Shown here one piece after another: positions 24,440 through 33,033 of a stretch of 64,000 bases of DNA. The stretch spans positions 1 through 64,000 of the forward strand of contig NZ_JAKWBE010000015.1 of the NCBI RefSeq assembly GCF_022513565.1. The letters are read 5' to 3'. The stretch's first letter is position 1, and each line of letters opens with the position of its first letter. A program made the translations under genes and the position numbers. The notes under the pieces were generated by a model. That model had not been told where the DNA came from, ran no database searches, and saw only the letters and a program-made list of their open reading frames with translations. This DNA comes from Streptomyces gilvus. Lineage in GTDB: Bacteria > Actinomycetota > Actinomycetes > Streptomycetales > Streptomycetaceae.

Positions 24440-26482
24440 TTGTCCACGTCCGTCGACGACCCCCTCTCCCGCGAACGCGCCCACCTCGCCGACTCGCGCG
24501 CCGCGCTGCGCGCCATGCGTGAGGACGTCCAGTCGCTGGACATCCGCGACGTCACCGCGAACTGGGTCAACGCCGAGGTGCTGGCCCGCCAGATCGACGA
24601 GCGGATCAAGGCGCTGGCCGACCTCAGCGACACCCCGCTGTTCTTCGGCCGCCTCGACTACCTGCACGCCCCCGGCGCCGAGCGGTCGGAGGGCGCGGAG
24701 GGGGAGCGCTTCTACATCGGGCGCCGGCACGTGCACGACCACGACGGCGACCCCATGGTCATCGACTGGCGGGCGCCGGTCTCGCAGCCGTTCTACCGGG
24801 CGTCCAAGAAGGACCCGATGGACGTCGCGCTGCGCCGCCGCTTCGGCTACACGCGCGGCGACATCACGGCGTACGAGGACGAGCACCTCTCCGACCCGGC
24901 GGAGGCGGCACGCACCAGCAAGCTGCTCCAGCAGGAGATCGAGCGTCCGCGCGTGGGCCCGATGCGGGACATCGTCGCCACCATCCAGCCCGAGCAGGAC
25001 GAGATCGTCCGCGGCGGGCTCGGCGGGACGGTCTGCGTCCAGGGAGGCCCCGGGACCGGGAAGACGGCGGTCGGCCTGCACCGGGTCGCCTATCTCCTCT
25101 ACGCCCACCGGGAACGGCTCGCCCGCACCGGCACGCTCGTCATCGGACCGAACCGCTCCTTCCTGCACTACATCGAGCAAGTGCTGCCCGCACTGGGCGA
25201 GTTGACCGTCCAGCAGGCGACCGTGGACGACCTGGTGGCGCACGTCGAGATCAAGGGCCGCGACGACGCGGCGGCCGCGGTCGTCAAGGGCGACGCGAGG
25301 ATGGCTGAGGTGCTGCGGCGGGCCGTCTACGCGCACGTGACCCTGCCCACCGAGCCGGTCGTCGTCGTGCGCGGCTCACGCCGGTGGCGGGTCCCGGCGT
25401 ACGAACTCGAGGACATCGTGCGGGAGTTGCTGCAGCGCGACATCCGTTACGGCGCCGCCCGCGAGGCCCTGCCGCAGCGCATCGCGCACGCCGTGCTGGT
25501 GCAGATGGAGCGCTCGGGCGAGGCGCCGGACGACCGGGTGCAGGACGCGGTGGCGCGCAACCCGGCGGTGAAGGCGGCCGTGAAGGAGATCTGGCCGCCG
25601 GTCGACCCGGCCAAGCTGGTCCTGCGCCTGCTCACGGACGCGGACTTCCTCGCCGAGCACGCGGCGGGGATCCTCACCGAGCAGGAGCAGAAGACGATCC
25701 TGTGGGAGAGGCCCGCGCGGTCGGTGAAGTCCGCCAAGTGGTCGGCGGCGGACGCCGTGCTGATCGACGAGGCGACAGACGTCGTCCAGCGCACGCACTC
25801 CCTCGGGCACGTGGTCCTGGACGAGGCGCAGGACCTCTCCCCCATGCAGTACCGCGCCGTCGGCCGCCGCTGTACCACCGGCTCGGCGACCGTCCTCGGC
25901 GACCTCGCGCAAGGCACGACCCCCTGGGCGACCCGGAGTTGGGACGAGGCGCTCGCCCACCTCGGCAAGTCCGAGGGCGTGATCGAGGAGCTGACGGCCG
26001 GTTTCCGCGTCCCGACGGACGTCATCACCTACGCCTCCCGTCTCCTGCCGCACATCGCCCCCGGCCTCACCCCGGTCGCCTCGGTGCGCGAGAACCCGGG
26101 CTTCTTCGCGTTGCGGGAGATCACCGGCACGGCCGAAGTGGTCGCCGCCTGCGAGGAGTTGCTGGCCAACGAGGGCTCCACGGGCCTGATCGCCGCGGAC
26201 GCCCGGGTACCCGCGCTGGCGGAGGCGCTGACGGCCGCGGGCATCGGCTGTCTGGCCCCCGGTGAGGAGACCACCACCGAGACCCGTCTCACCCTGGTCC
26301 CGGCCTCCCTCGCGAAGGGCCTGGAGTACGACTACGTGGTCCTCGACGAGCCGCAGGCCGTGGTGGACGGGGAGCCGGACGAGCGCACGGGGCTGCGCCG
26401 CCTGTACGTGGCCCTGACCCGGGCCGTGTCCGGCCTGATCGTCACCCACGGGGCGCCCCTGCCGGCCCAGCTGGCCGGCTGA
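24440..26482 (+). CDS. HelD-like UvrD/Rep-family helicase
   Basis: 680 residues from a TTG with GGAGG 7 bp upstream. A coiled-coil N-terminal arm (~1-60) and an insertion with RFYIGRRHVHD and VIDWRAPVSQPFYRA are typical of HelD. Walker A is GGPGTGKTAVGLHR, Walker B-like is VVLDEAQDLSP (DEAQ), and later motifs include FRVPTDVI and the YVALTRAV motif VI. HelD proteins remove or recycle RNA polymerase from DNA, and actinobacterial members can protect it from rifamycins. No such regulatory box is seen here, so a general role is more likely. Confidence 0.9.
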   Translation: MSTSVDDPLSRERAHLADSRAALRAMREDVQSLDIRDVTANWVNAEVLARQIDERIKALADLSDTPLFFGRLDYLHAPGAERSEGAEGERFYIGRRHVHDHDGDPMVIDWRAPVSQPFYRASKKDPMDVALRRRFGYTRGDITAYEDEHLSDPAEAARTSKLLQQEIERPRVGPMRDIVATIQPEQDEIVRGGLGGTVCVQGGPGTGKTAVGLHRVAYLLYAHRERLARTGTLVIGPNRSFLHYIEQVLPALGELTVQQATVDDLVAHVEIKGRDDAAAAVVKGDARMAEVLRRAVYAHVTLPTEPVVVVRGSRRWRVPAYELEDIVRELLQRDIRYGAAREALPQRIAHAVLVQMERSGEAPDDRVQDAVARNPAVKAAVKEIWPPVDPAKLVLRLLTDADFLAEHAAGILTEQEQKTILWERPARSVKSAKWSAADAVLIDEATDVVQRTHSLGHVVLDEAQDLSPMQYRAVGRRCTTGSATVLGDLAQGTTPWATRSWDEALAHLGKSEGVIEELTAGFRVPTDVITYASRLLPHIAPGLTPVASVRENPGFFALREITGTAEVVAACEELLANEGSTGLIAADARVPALAEALTAAGIGCLAPGEETTTETRLTLVPASLAKGLEYDYVVLDEPQAVVDGEPDERTGLRRLYVALTRAVSGLIVTHGAPLPAQLAG

Positions 26483-26498
26483 GGCCGCCGGGGCCGGG

Positions 26499-26930
26499 TC
26501 AGGCAGCGGCCGCGGCGACGCAGAACTCGTTGCCCTCCGGGTCGGCCATCACGACGTGGTGGCCGTCGACCTCCGTCAGCACGTCGCCGCCCGCCTCGAC
26601 CAGACGCCAGGCCTCCGCCCTGATCCGCGCCCACCGCTCCTCGGCACCGCCGTGTCCCGGCACCCTGATGTCGATGTGGAGCCGGTTCTTCGCCGTCTTG
26701 GGCTCGGGGACCTGCAGGATGGACAGACGGGGGCCGACGCCGTCGGGACCGCACAGCCACGCGCCGTCGCCGTCGTCGTCCTCGGGCAGGTCGAACTGGG
26801 CGAGCCACTCCTCGCGGGTCGCGAAGGGCGGGGGCGGCGGCTCGTCGACATAGCCCAGGGCGGTCTTCCAGAACGCGGCGAGGAGCCGGGCGTCCGCGCA
26901 GTCAAGCGTCAGATCGATTCTGGCTGCCAT
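26499..26930 (-). CDS. VOC-family (glyoxalase-like) protein
   Basis: 143 residues from the ATG at 26930. The vicinal-oxygen-chelate pattern is seen as ARIDLTLDCADARLLAAFW at the start, LHIDIRVPG with a metal-site His in the middle, and HHVVMADPEGNEFCV at the end. This single-repeat form is common in actinobacteria, where many members bind drugs or small metabolites. No substrate can be assigned. It is convergent with the HelD-like gene, 16 bp apart. Confidence 0.88.
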   Translation of the reverse strand: MAARIDLTLDCADARLLAAFWKTALGYVDEPPPPPFATREEWLAQFDLPEDDDGDGAWLCGPDGVGPRLSILQVPEPKTAKNRLHIDIRVPGHGGAEERWARIRAEAWRLVEAGGDVLTEVDGHHVVMADPEGNEFCVAAAAA

Positions 26931-26964
26931 GACAGGACCGTACTGCGCCGCTCTGACAGCGTGG

Positions 26965-27681
26965 CTACGGCCGGGCGAGCTCCGCGTCCCTGGGCAGGTC
27001 GACCGAGTTGCGCCACTCGCGCACCGCCCGCGCCGACACCGGCGCCTGCCAGCCGCCCGGTCGCGCCGCGCCGCCGATGTGGAAGGCGTCGACGCCGGCG
27101 GCCAGCAACCGCGGCAGGTGCTCCAGCCGCAGGCCTCCGCCGACCATGACCCGCTGCTCGTACCCGGGCTCGCCCTGCCGGGCCGCCTCGGCGACAAGGG
27201 TGGGCAGGCCGTCGTCCACTCCGGTAGGGGAGCCGGCCGTCAGATAGGTGTCCAGTCCCGGCAGCCCGTCCAGCTGCTTGCGCAGGGCGTCCCGGTCGGC
27301 GGCGCGGTCGATCGCCCGGTGGAAGGTCCACGGGCAGCCGTCCAGCTCGCCCACGACCCGCTCGACCGCGCTCAGGTCGGCACCCCCGTCCGCGTCCAGG
27401 AACCCGAGCACGAACTCCTCGGCGCCCGCGTCCCGCAGCTCGCGTGCGACCCGGGCCACCCGGCCGGCGTCCCCCGCCGCGAAGCTGTCCGTCAGCCGGA
27501 GCATCACCCGCAGCGGGATGTCGACGGCGGCGCGGATCGCGGCGACGGTGGCGGCCGGCGGGGTGAGGCCGTCGGCCGCCATGTCGGTGACCAGTTCGAG
27601 GCGGTCCGCGCCTCCGGCCTGGGCGGCGACCGCGTCCTCGACGTCGAGGGCGATCACCTCCAGGACTGCACGCTTGCTCAT
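26965..27681 (-). CDS. cutC: CutC-family protein
   Basis: 238 residues with a TIM-barrel fold. Signature segments are LEVIALDVEDAVAAQAGGADRLELV at the start (LEVIALDVEDA, GGADRLELV), MLRLTDSF, LGFLDADG, WTFHRAIDR and the closing VMVGGGL and GVDAFHIGG. CutC was linked to copper homeostasis in E. coli, but its reaction is not settled. A good DasR-like box lies about 45 bp upstream, which ties it to the N-acetylglucosamine regulon and argues against a purely copper role (inference). Confidence 0.92.
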   Translation of the reverse strand: MSKRAVLEVIALDVEDAVAAQAGGADRLELVTDMAADGLTPPAATVAAIRAAVDIPLRVMLRLTDSFAAGDAGRVARVARELRDAGAEEFVLGFLDADGGADLSAVERVVGELDGCPWTFHRAIDRAADRDALRKQLDGLPGLDTYLTAGSPTGVDDGLPTLVAEAARQGEPGYEQRVMVGGGLRLEHLPRLLAAGVDAFHIGGAARPGGWQAPVSARAVREWRNSVDLPRDAELARP

Positions 27682-27722
27682 GGGACCCCATTCGTCGGGT
27701 GGGCGGGTGGTACGACCCTCAC

Positions 27723-27738
27723 ACAGGTCTAGTCCAAT
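27723..27738. promoter_or_regulatory. DasR-like (dre) box upstream of cutC
   Basis: ACAGGTCTAGTCCAAT matches the palindromic DasR element ACTGGTCTAGACCAGT at 13 of 16 positions, including the central GGTCTAG. It sits 42-57 bp before the cutC ATG, a position suited to repression. Confidence 0.6.
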
Positions 27739-27780
27739 TCAAAGACTACGCCCCTGCCCCCGCCCGCACGACGACGCCCC

Positions 27781-28478
27781 TCAGCCGAAGATGTTCAGCT
27801 CGCTCGCCTCCGCCCCGGCCAGCTCGAAGTCGAGGCCCTTGACCGGACGCCCCGCGTACAGCCGTACGAGGGTGGCGGCATCCCCGATGAACCGCGCCGG
27901 CGTCCGCTCCCCGCTCAGCTCGCCGAGCCGCAGCGGCTCGTCCACGTCGTCGAGGTCGGCGTGCAGCGGGACGTGGGCCTTCTCCCGGGTGATGCGGGCG
28001 AGGAGGGCGAGGGCGTCGGGAAGCCCGGGGCCCGCGTACGCGCCGGGCTGGCCGAGCACGTCCCGTACGTCCCCCGCGTGCACCCTCCCCCACTGCCTTA
28101 AAGGCGTGGGGGGACCCCCACCCCGAGCGCCACCATGTCCAGCACCCCGCCGGCCTTGGCGATCACCGGGCCCGCCTCGGTCATCCCGCGCTCCAGCTCG
28201 TCGACGACCTGCTGGTTCGTCCACTCGGCGCGCTCGGCGATGTCCCGGTCGTTCGACTCGGGCGAGAAGACGCCCTTCTCGAAGCGGGTCTCCACCACCC
28301 GGATCAGCGCGGAGGAACAGTGCGCGAGCACGTCCCGCACGCTCCAGCCGGGACACGCGGGCGCCGGCCGGGCGAAGTCGGCGTCGGGACGGGAGCGGAG
28401 CAGCGGTATCAGGGCGTCCCGTTCGAGGATCAGCAGGCGTCCGGGCAGTTCGGGGTCGCGTACCTCAGCAGAAGTCAT
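27781..28478 (-). pseudogene. Maleylpyruvate-isomerase-family gene split by insertion
   Basis: The 5' half from the ATG at 28478 encodes a mycothiol-dependent maleylpyruvate-isomerase/DinB-like N-terminus (PACPGWSVRDVLAHCSSAL, AEWTNQQVVDELERG). It runs to VLDMVALG and then meets a frameshift and a TAA. The conserved C-terminal half continues in another frame (RVHAGDVRDVLGQPGAY ... FELAGAEASELNIFG) and ends at 27781. The two halves are separated exactly by a 35-bp palindromic segment. Removing 32 or 35 bp restores one frame. Such enzymes transfer or use mycothiol; this copy is probably inactive. Confidence 0.85.
28087..28121. mobile_element. 35-bp palindromic insertion (REP/MITE-like)
   Basis: CCCCCAC-T-GCCT-TAA-AGGC-GTGGGGG forms a 11-bp stem with one bulge, followed by a GGGGG/CCCCC palindrome. 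It interrupts the maleylpyruvate-isomerase-family gene and supplies its premature TAA. Similar GC-rich palindromes are common as intergenic repeats in Streptomyces, to my knowledge; placement inside a gene is unusual. No target duplication is certain. Confidence 0.65.
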
Positions 28479-28525
28479 GACCACCACGCTAGGGGTGCGG
28501 GCGCCGGTCACGGGAGAATGGCCGC

Positions 28526-29188
28526 ATGGCCGATCTCGACGCCCTGCGCAGCCGCTGGACCCGTGCCCTGGAGGGAGCCCGCGGTGCGTCCGCCGGTCCC
28601 GATCCGGTGCCGTACGCCGACAACCTGCTGGTCCGCTGGCAGGAGCCGCAGCGGCGGTACCACACGCTCGAGCACCTCACCGCCGTCCTGGACCACGTCG
28701 ACGTCCTGGAGAAGTACGCCGACGACCCGGACGTGGTGCGGCTCGCGGCGTGGTTCCACGACGCCGTCTACCTTCCCGACCGCTCCGAGAACGAGGAACG
28801 CTCCGCCCGGCTGGCCGAGCGCGCGCTGCCGGAGGCCGGGGTGCCGGAGGAGAAGACGGCCGAGGTGGCCCGCCTGGTCCGGCTCACCGTCACCCACGAC
28901 CCCGCCGACGACGACCGCGACGGACAGGTGCTGTGCGACGCCGATCTCGCGGTGCTCGCCTCGCCGCCGTCCGTGTACGCCGCCTACACGACCGCCGTCC
29001 GCGAGGAGTACCACTTCGTGCCGAACGACGCCTTCCGCGAGGGACGTTCGCGGATCCTGCGTCAACTCCTCGACCTGCCCAGGCTGTTCCGCACGCCGTA
29101 CGGGCAGGCGGAGTGGGAGGCGACGGCCCGCTACAACCTCGCCGCCGAGCTGGAAATGCTGTCGCTCGGCGCGGGCGGCGAGTCGTAG
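28526..29188 (+). CDS. HD-domain phosphohydrolase
   Basis: 220 residues. The metal-binding residues of the HD superfamily are visible as YHTLEHL near residue 50, AAWFHDAVY near 75 and VTHD plus CDADLAVL further on. The pattern H...HD...D is characteristic of the HD metal-dependent phosphohydrolases. It is an orphan family member with no associated nucleotide-signalling gene nearby, and its substrate is unknown. It lies just upstream of the DinB-GNAT fusion (9 bp). Confidence 0.85.
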   Translation: MADLDALRSRWTRALEGARGASAGPDPVPYADNLLVRWQEPQRRYHTLEHLTAVLDHVDVLEKYADDPDVVRLAAWFHDAVYLPDRSENEERSARLAERALPEAGVPEEKTAEVARLVRLTVTHDPADDDRDGQVLCDADLAVLASPPSVYAAYTTAVREEYHFVPNDAFREGRSRILRQLLDLPRLFRTPYGQAEWEATARYNLAAELEMLSLGAGGES

Positions 29189-29197
29189 CCTGCGGGC

Positions 29198-30268
29198 ATG
29201 CGAAACGTGGGCGGGGAGTACGTGACCGAGGCCGTCGCCGGCTGTGTGGAGACGCTGCGGCCCGCCGTGGCCCGCGACTGGACGCGGGTGCGGGCCGCCG
29301 GCCTGGAGTGGAGCGTGCACGAGACGGCGTTCCACATCGCCGACGACCTCGTCTCCTACGCGGCCAACCTCGCAGGCCTCGCCCAGGACGACTACGTCCC
29401 TTTCGAGATCCGGCTCGACGACGGCACCGACAACTCCGGTCTGCTGCACGTCATCGAGGCGACCGGCGCCCTGCTCTCCGCCGCTGTGCGCACCGCGCCC
29501 CGGGAGGCCCGCGCCTTCCACCCGCACCCCTTCCGCAGCGCCAACCGCGAGGGGTTCGCGGCGATGGGCATCGCGGAGGTCCTGCTGCACACGCACGACG
29601 TGGCGGGCGCCCTGGGTCTCGCGTACGAACCCCCGCGGCACCTGCCGGAGTTCGTCCTCACCCGGATCTTCCCGCACGTCCAGCCCGGCCCCACCCCCTG
29701 GGACACCCTGCTGTGGGCCACCGGCCGCGGCGAACTCCCCGGGCGTGCGCGGCTCGCCGAGTGGCGCTGGAACAACAACCTCGTCCACACCACCGAGCGC
29801 CTCACCCTCCAGGGCATCACGCCCGCCGCCGCCCGGGACCTGGTCATGGGCGGCGACGGCGGGTTCCTGTGGCTTCAGGGCGGCCCCTTCGAGGGGACCC
29901 GGGAGGCCGCGAGCTTCCTGCTCAAGGCGTACGAAGGGGGCGTGCACCGCCCGGAGTTCGGCGTCTTCGCCCTCGTCCGCAAGGAGGACGGCCGGGCGAT
30001 CGGCGGCATGGGCTTCCACGGCGTGCCCGACGAGGACGGATGCGTGGAGATCGGCTACGACCTGGTCGAGGGCGCCCGCGGCAACGGCTACGCGACCGAG
30101 GCGCTGGAGGCGCTGCGGGCCTGGGCGTTCGCCCGCGAGGACGTCACCTCCCTGTTCGCCACCGTCGACCGCGACAACCACCCGTCCCAGGCGGTCGTCA
30201 CCCGCGCCGGCTTCCGCAGGGTCGGCGAGGGCGAGGACGGCCTGCTCGCCTACGAACTCCCGCGCTGA
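29198..30268 (+). CDS. DinB-like / GNAT acetyltransferase fusion protein
   Basis: 356 residues with two modules. The N-terminal half (1-~195) resembles maleylpyruvate-isomerase/DinB helical bundles: SVHETAFHIADDLVSYAANL and GIAEVLLHTHDVAGALGL hold the metal-site histidines. The C-terminal half (~200-355) is a GNAT acetyltransferase, with FEIGYDLVEGARGNGYATEAL-type core seen as VEIGYDLVEGARGNGY and ending in VTRAGFRRVGEG. The fusion suggests acetylation linked to a thiol or mycothiol adduct (inference). The 3' end overlaps the next gene on the other strand by 19 bp. Confidence 0.85.
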   Translation: MRNVGGEYVTEAVAGCVETLRPAVARDWTRVRAAGLEWSVHETAFHIADDLVSYAANLAGLAQDDYVPFEIRLDDGTDNSGLLHVIEATGALLSAAVRTAPREARAFHPHPFRSANREGFAAMGIAEVLLHTHDVAGALGLAYEPPRHLPEFVLTRIFPHVQPGPTPWDTLLWATGRGELPGRARLAEWRWNNNLVHTTERLTLQGITPAAARDLVMGGDGGFLWLQGGPFEGTREAASFLLKAYEGGVHRPEFGVFALVRKEDGRAIGGMGFHGVPDEDGCVEIGYDLVEGARGNGYATEALEALRAWAFAREDVTSLFATVDRDNHPSQAVVTRAGFRRVGEGEDGLLAYELPR

Positions 30269-30528
30269 ACCCGCCCCTTGCGCCGCCGCAGCCCGGCGCC
30301 GTACAGCAGGCGCACCACCTCGCGGCTGCTGACCTCCACCGCGCCGGCCGCCACCACCTCCGCGTAGCGGTGGGAGGGGATGTCGTAGTGGTCGCGTTCG
30401 AAGGCGCGGCGGGGGACGCCCAACGCGTCCGCGAACAGGCGGAGTTCGTCGAAGGAGACGTCGCTGATGAGGTGGGACCACATGCGGCCGTGGCCGGGCC
30501 AGTTCGGCGGGTCGATGTAGAGCGTCAC
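30250..30528 (-). CDS. DUF4031 family protein
   Basis: 92 residues starting at a GTG that overlaps the upstream stop (GTGA). The DUF4031 signature is clear: TLYIDPPNWPGHGRMWSHLI, then DELRLFADALGVPRRAF, DHYDIPSHRY and the basic end VRLLYGAGLRRR. Conserved Asp, His and Trp residues suggest metal or nucleic-acid binding, but no role is known. It is translationally coupled to the preceding 132-residue protein. Confidence 0.85.
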   Translation of the reverse strand: MTLYIDPPNWPGHGRMWSHLISDVSFDELRLFADALGVPRRAFERDHYDIPSHRYAEVVAAGAVEVSSREVVRLLYGAGLRRRKGRVQRGSS

Positions 30529-30923
30529 GACGGGCGGGTCCCGCCGGGCGCCGAGCCCAGGGCGCCGACCGCCGCGACCTTCACGCCCGCCTTGTGGCAG
30601 ACCCAGTGCGGATCGGGCCCCAGCTCCGGCTCGACCTCCAGCGCGTGCGGGTCGCCGGAGCCGCAGACCGGACACAGCGGCCAGCGGCCGTACGTCTCCA
30701 GCAGGGCGTCCTGGACGTCCTGCGCGACCAGCCCGGCGACGTAGGGCGCGCCCTCCGGCCACTGCTCCACCCACCAGCGCCGCTGGACGACGGACTCCTC
30801 GACCATGGAGACCACGTCCGGCGCGGCCACCTCGCCCGCGGCGAGGTCGCTGAGCACGAGGGCGCGTGCCGCGTGCAACGCCTGCTCCAGAGGGCTGACG
30901 GGGGTGCCGGAGGGATCATCCAT
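30525..30923 (-). CDS. Conserved hypothetical protein with Cys pair
   Basis: 132 residues from the ATG at 30923, with GGAGG close upstream. The middle is helical (LEQALHAARALVLSDLAAGE, VQRRWWVEQWPEG). Near the C-terminus CPVCGSGDPHALEVE and a later HWVCHKAGV give three Cys and two His, possibly a small zinc site. It ends with a GTGA overlap into DUF4031, so the two are likely made together. No function is known. Confidence 0.75.
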   Translation of the reverse strand: MDDPSGTPVSPLEQALHAARALVLSDLAAGEVAAPDVVSMVEESVVQRRWWVEQWPEGAPYVAGLVAQDVQDALLETYGRWPLCPVCGSGDPHALEVEPELGPDPHWVCHKAGVKVAAVGALGSAPGGTRPS

Positions 30924-30961
30924 GCCTCCATTGTGCGCACTCTTGACCGCAGCCCCCGGCC

Positions 30962-31005
30962 GAAAATATCTTTCACAGGTGACCCAGGAGCTGAAGGAAA
31001 TTTTC
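30962..31005. promoter_or_regulatory. Inverted repeat spanning the RpiR start: candidate operator
   Basis: GAAAATATCTTTC (30962-30974) and GAAGGAAATTTTC (30993-31005) are inverted copies matching at 11 of 13 positions, centred 31 bp apart, with the GTG start codon between them. The region is unusually AT-rich for this genome. The arrangement suits autoregulation by the RpiR-family protein. Confidence 0.5.
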
Positions 31006-31902
31006 TCGGCCCGGGGCGCGGGCACCACCGCCCCGCCCGCTCCCGCCGCGCTCGCCGCGAAGGTGCGCACCCTCGCCCCCTCCATGACCCGCTCCATGCA
31101 GCGCGTCGCCGAGGCGGTCGCGAGCGACCCGGCGGGCTGCGCGGCCCTCACGGTCACCGGACTCGCCGAACTCACCGGCACGAGCGAGGCGACGGTCGTG
31201 CGCACCGCCCGGCTGCTCGGCTATCCCGGGTACCGGGATCTGCGCCTCGCCCTCGCGGGGCTCGCCGCCCAGCAGCAGTCGGGACGGGCGCCCGCCATCA
31301 CCACCGACATAGCGGTCGACGACCCGATCGCGGACGTGGTCGCCAAACTCGCCTACGACGAGCAGCAGACCCTCGCCGACACGGCGGCCGGGCTGGACAC
31401 CGTGCAGTTGGGGGCGGCGGTGGCGGCCGCGACGGCGGCCCGGCGGATCGACGTGTACGGGGTGGGGGCCTCGGGGCTCGTCGCGCAGGACCTCGTGCAG
31501 AAGCTCCTGCGGATCGGGCTGATAGCCCACGCGCACAGCGATCCGCACCTCGCGGTGACGAACGCCGTGCAGCTGCGCGGAGGTGACGTCGCCATCGCGA
31601 TCACGCACTCCGGCTCCACGGGGGACGTCATCGAGCCGCTGCGCGTGGCCTTCGAGCACGGGGCGACGACGGTGGCGATCACCGGGCGCCCCGACGGGCC
31701 GGTCACCCAGTACGCCGACCACGTGCTGACCACGTCCACCGCCCGGGAGAGCGAGCTGCGGCCGGCGGCGATGTCCTCCCGGACCAGTCAACTCCTGGTC
31801 GTGGACTGCCTGTTCGTGGGGGTGGCGCAGCGGACCTACGAGACGGCGGCGCCCGCGCTGGCCTCCTCCTACGAGGCGCTCGCCCACCGGCACCGGCGGT
31901 AG
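30979..31902 (+). CDS. RpiR/MurR-family transcriptional regulator
   Basis: 307 residues from the GTG at 30979; no strong ribosome-binding site, so it may be leaderless. An N-terminal winged HTH (~35-95, LTVTGLAELTGTSEATVVRTARLLGYPGY) is followed by a sugar-isomerase (SIS) domain (~140-290, DVYGVGASGLVAQDL, AITHSGSTGDVIE, ITGRPDGPV). Proteins of this family sense phosphosugars. The next gene is murQ, so MurNAc-6-phosphate or a related sugar phosphate is the probable ligand. Confidence 0.92.
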   Translation: MTQELKEIFSARGAGTTAPPAPAALAAKVRTLAPSMTRSMQRVAEAVASDPAGCAALTVTGLAELTGTSEATVVRTARLLGYPGYRDLRLALAGLAAQQQSGRAPAITTDIAVDDPIADVVAKLAYDEQQTLADTAAGLDTVQLGAAVAAATAARRIDVYGVGASGLVAQDLVQKLLRIGLIAHAHSDPHLAVTNAVQLRGGDVAIAITHSGSTGDVIEPLRVAFEHGATTVAITGRPDGPVTQYADHVLTTSTARESELRPAAMSSRTSQLLVVDCLFVGVAQRTYETAAPALASSYEALAHRHRR

Positions 31903-31968
31903 GGCCTGTTCCAGGTTTCCCGTCTGCCCCCAGCTCAGGAACACGCACTTCACGAAAGAGCCGCCCCC

Positions 31969-32904
31969 ATGACCTCCACCTCCCACCCGCGTGATCTCCG
32001 CGCCGAGTTGGAATCGCTGACCACCGAGGCCTTCCGTCCGGATCTCGCCGACATCGACCGGCTGCCCACCCTCGACATCGCCCGGCTCATGAACGGGGAG
32101 GACGCGAGCGTCCCCGCGGCCGTGGCCGAGCGGTTGCCCGAGATCGCCGCCGCCATCGACGCGATCGCCGAGCGGATGGGCCGGGGCGGGCGGCTCGTCT
32201 ACGCCGGGGCCGGGACCGCCGGGCGGCTCGGCGTGCTGGACGCCTCCGAGTGCCCGCCGACCTTCAACACCCGGCCCGAGCAGGTCGTGGGGCTCGTCGC
32301 CGGCGGACCGGCCGCGATGGTCACCTCCGTGGAGGGCGCCGAGGACTCCGCCGACCTCGCCCGCGCCGACCTGGACGCCCTCGCCCTCACCCCGGCCGAC
32401 ACCGTCGTCGGCGTCTCCGCCTCCGGGCGCACCCCGTACGCGATCGCCGCCGTGCAGCACGCCCGTGCGCTGGGCGCGCTCACCGTCGGCCTGGCCTGCA
32501 ACGCCGACAGCGCGCTCGCGGCGGCCGCCGAGCACGGCATCGAGGTCGTCGTCGGAGCCGAGCTGCTCACCGGCTCCACCCGCCTCAAGGCCGGCACGGC
32601 GCAGAAGCTCGTCCTCAACATGCTCTCGACGATCACGATGATCCGGCTCGGCAAGACGTACGGGAACCTGATGGTCGACGTCCGCGCCTCCAACGACAAG
32701 CTGCGGGCCCGTTCCCGCCGTATCGTCGCCCTCGCCACGGGAGCCTCGGACGACGAGATCGAACGGGCCCTCGCGACCACCGACGGCGAGGTGAAGAACG
32801 CCATCCTCACCCTCCTGACCGGTGTGGACGGCCCCACGGCGGCGCGTCTGCTGGAGGACTCGCGCGGGCACCTGCGCGCGGCGCTGGCGGCTGCGGCGCA
32901 CTGA
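31969..32904 (+). CDS. murQ: N-acetylmuramic acid 6-phosphate etherase
   Basis: Splits MurNAc-6-phosphate into GlcNAc-6-phosphate and D-lactate during cell-wall recycling. 311 residues, normal for MurQ. Two family signatures are visible: GAGTAGRLGVLDASECPPTF (SIS phosphosugar loop) and VGVSASGRTPYAIAAV. The later NDKLRARSRRIVA segment includes conserved basic residues. Product GlcNAc-6-P would feed NagA encoded at 47690. It follows the RpiR-type regulator by 66 bp and is very likely controlled by it. Confidence 0.95.
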   Translation: MTSTSHPRDLRAELESLTTEAFRPDLADIDRLPTLDIARLMNGEDASVPAAVAERLPEIAAAIDAIAERMGRGGRLVYAGAGTAGRLGVLDASECPPTFNTRPEQVVGLVAGGPAAMVTSVEGAEDSADLARADLDALALTPADTVVGVSASGRTPYAIAAVQHARALGALTVGLACNADSALAAAAEHGIEVVVGAELLTGSTRLKAGTAQKLVLNMLSTITMIRLGKTYGNLMVDVRASNDKLRARSRRIVALATGASDDEIERALATTDGEVKNAILTLLTGVDGPTAARLLEDSRGHLRAALAAAAH

Positions 32905-32910
32905 CGGAAA

Positions 32911-33033
32911 GTCACCGACGCCCACCCCGGCGTCGTCCCCGTACGCGATTCCAAGAACCCTGACGGCCCGACGCTCGCTTTCCGTACGGAGGCCTGGGTG
33001 GCGTTCGTGGAGGGTGTGGCGTCGGGGACGTGA
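32911..33033 (+). pseudogene. DUF397 gene remnant
   Basis: An in-frame 41-codon stretch right after murQ reads as the C-terminal two-thirds of a DUF397 protein: VRDSKNPDGPTLAFRTEAWV then AFVEGVASGT and TGA. The usual N-terminus (WFKSSYS... with a Cys) is missing and there is no start codon. It lies antisense to the 3' end of the membrane-protein gene at 32912-33589. It looks like a leftover of a whiJ-type gene pair. Confidence 0.7.
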
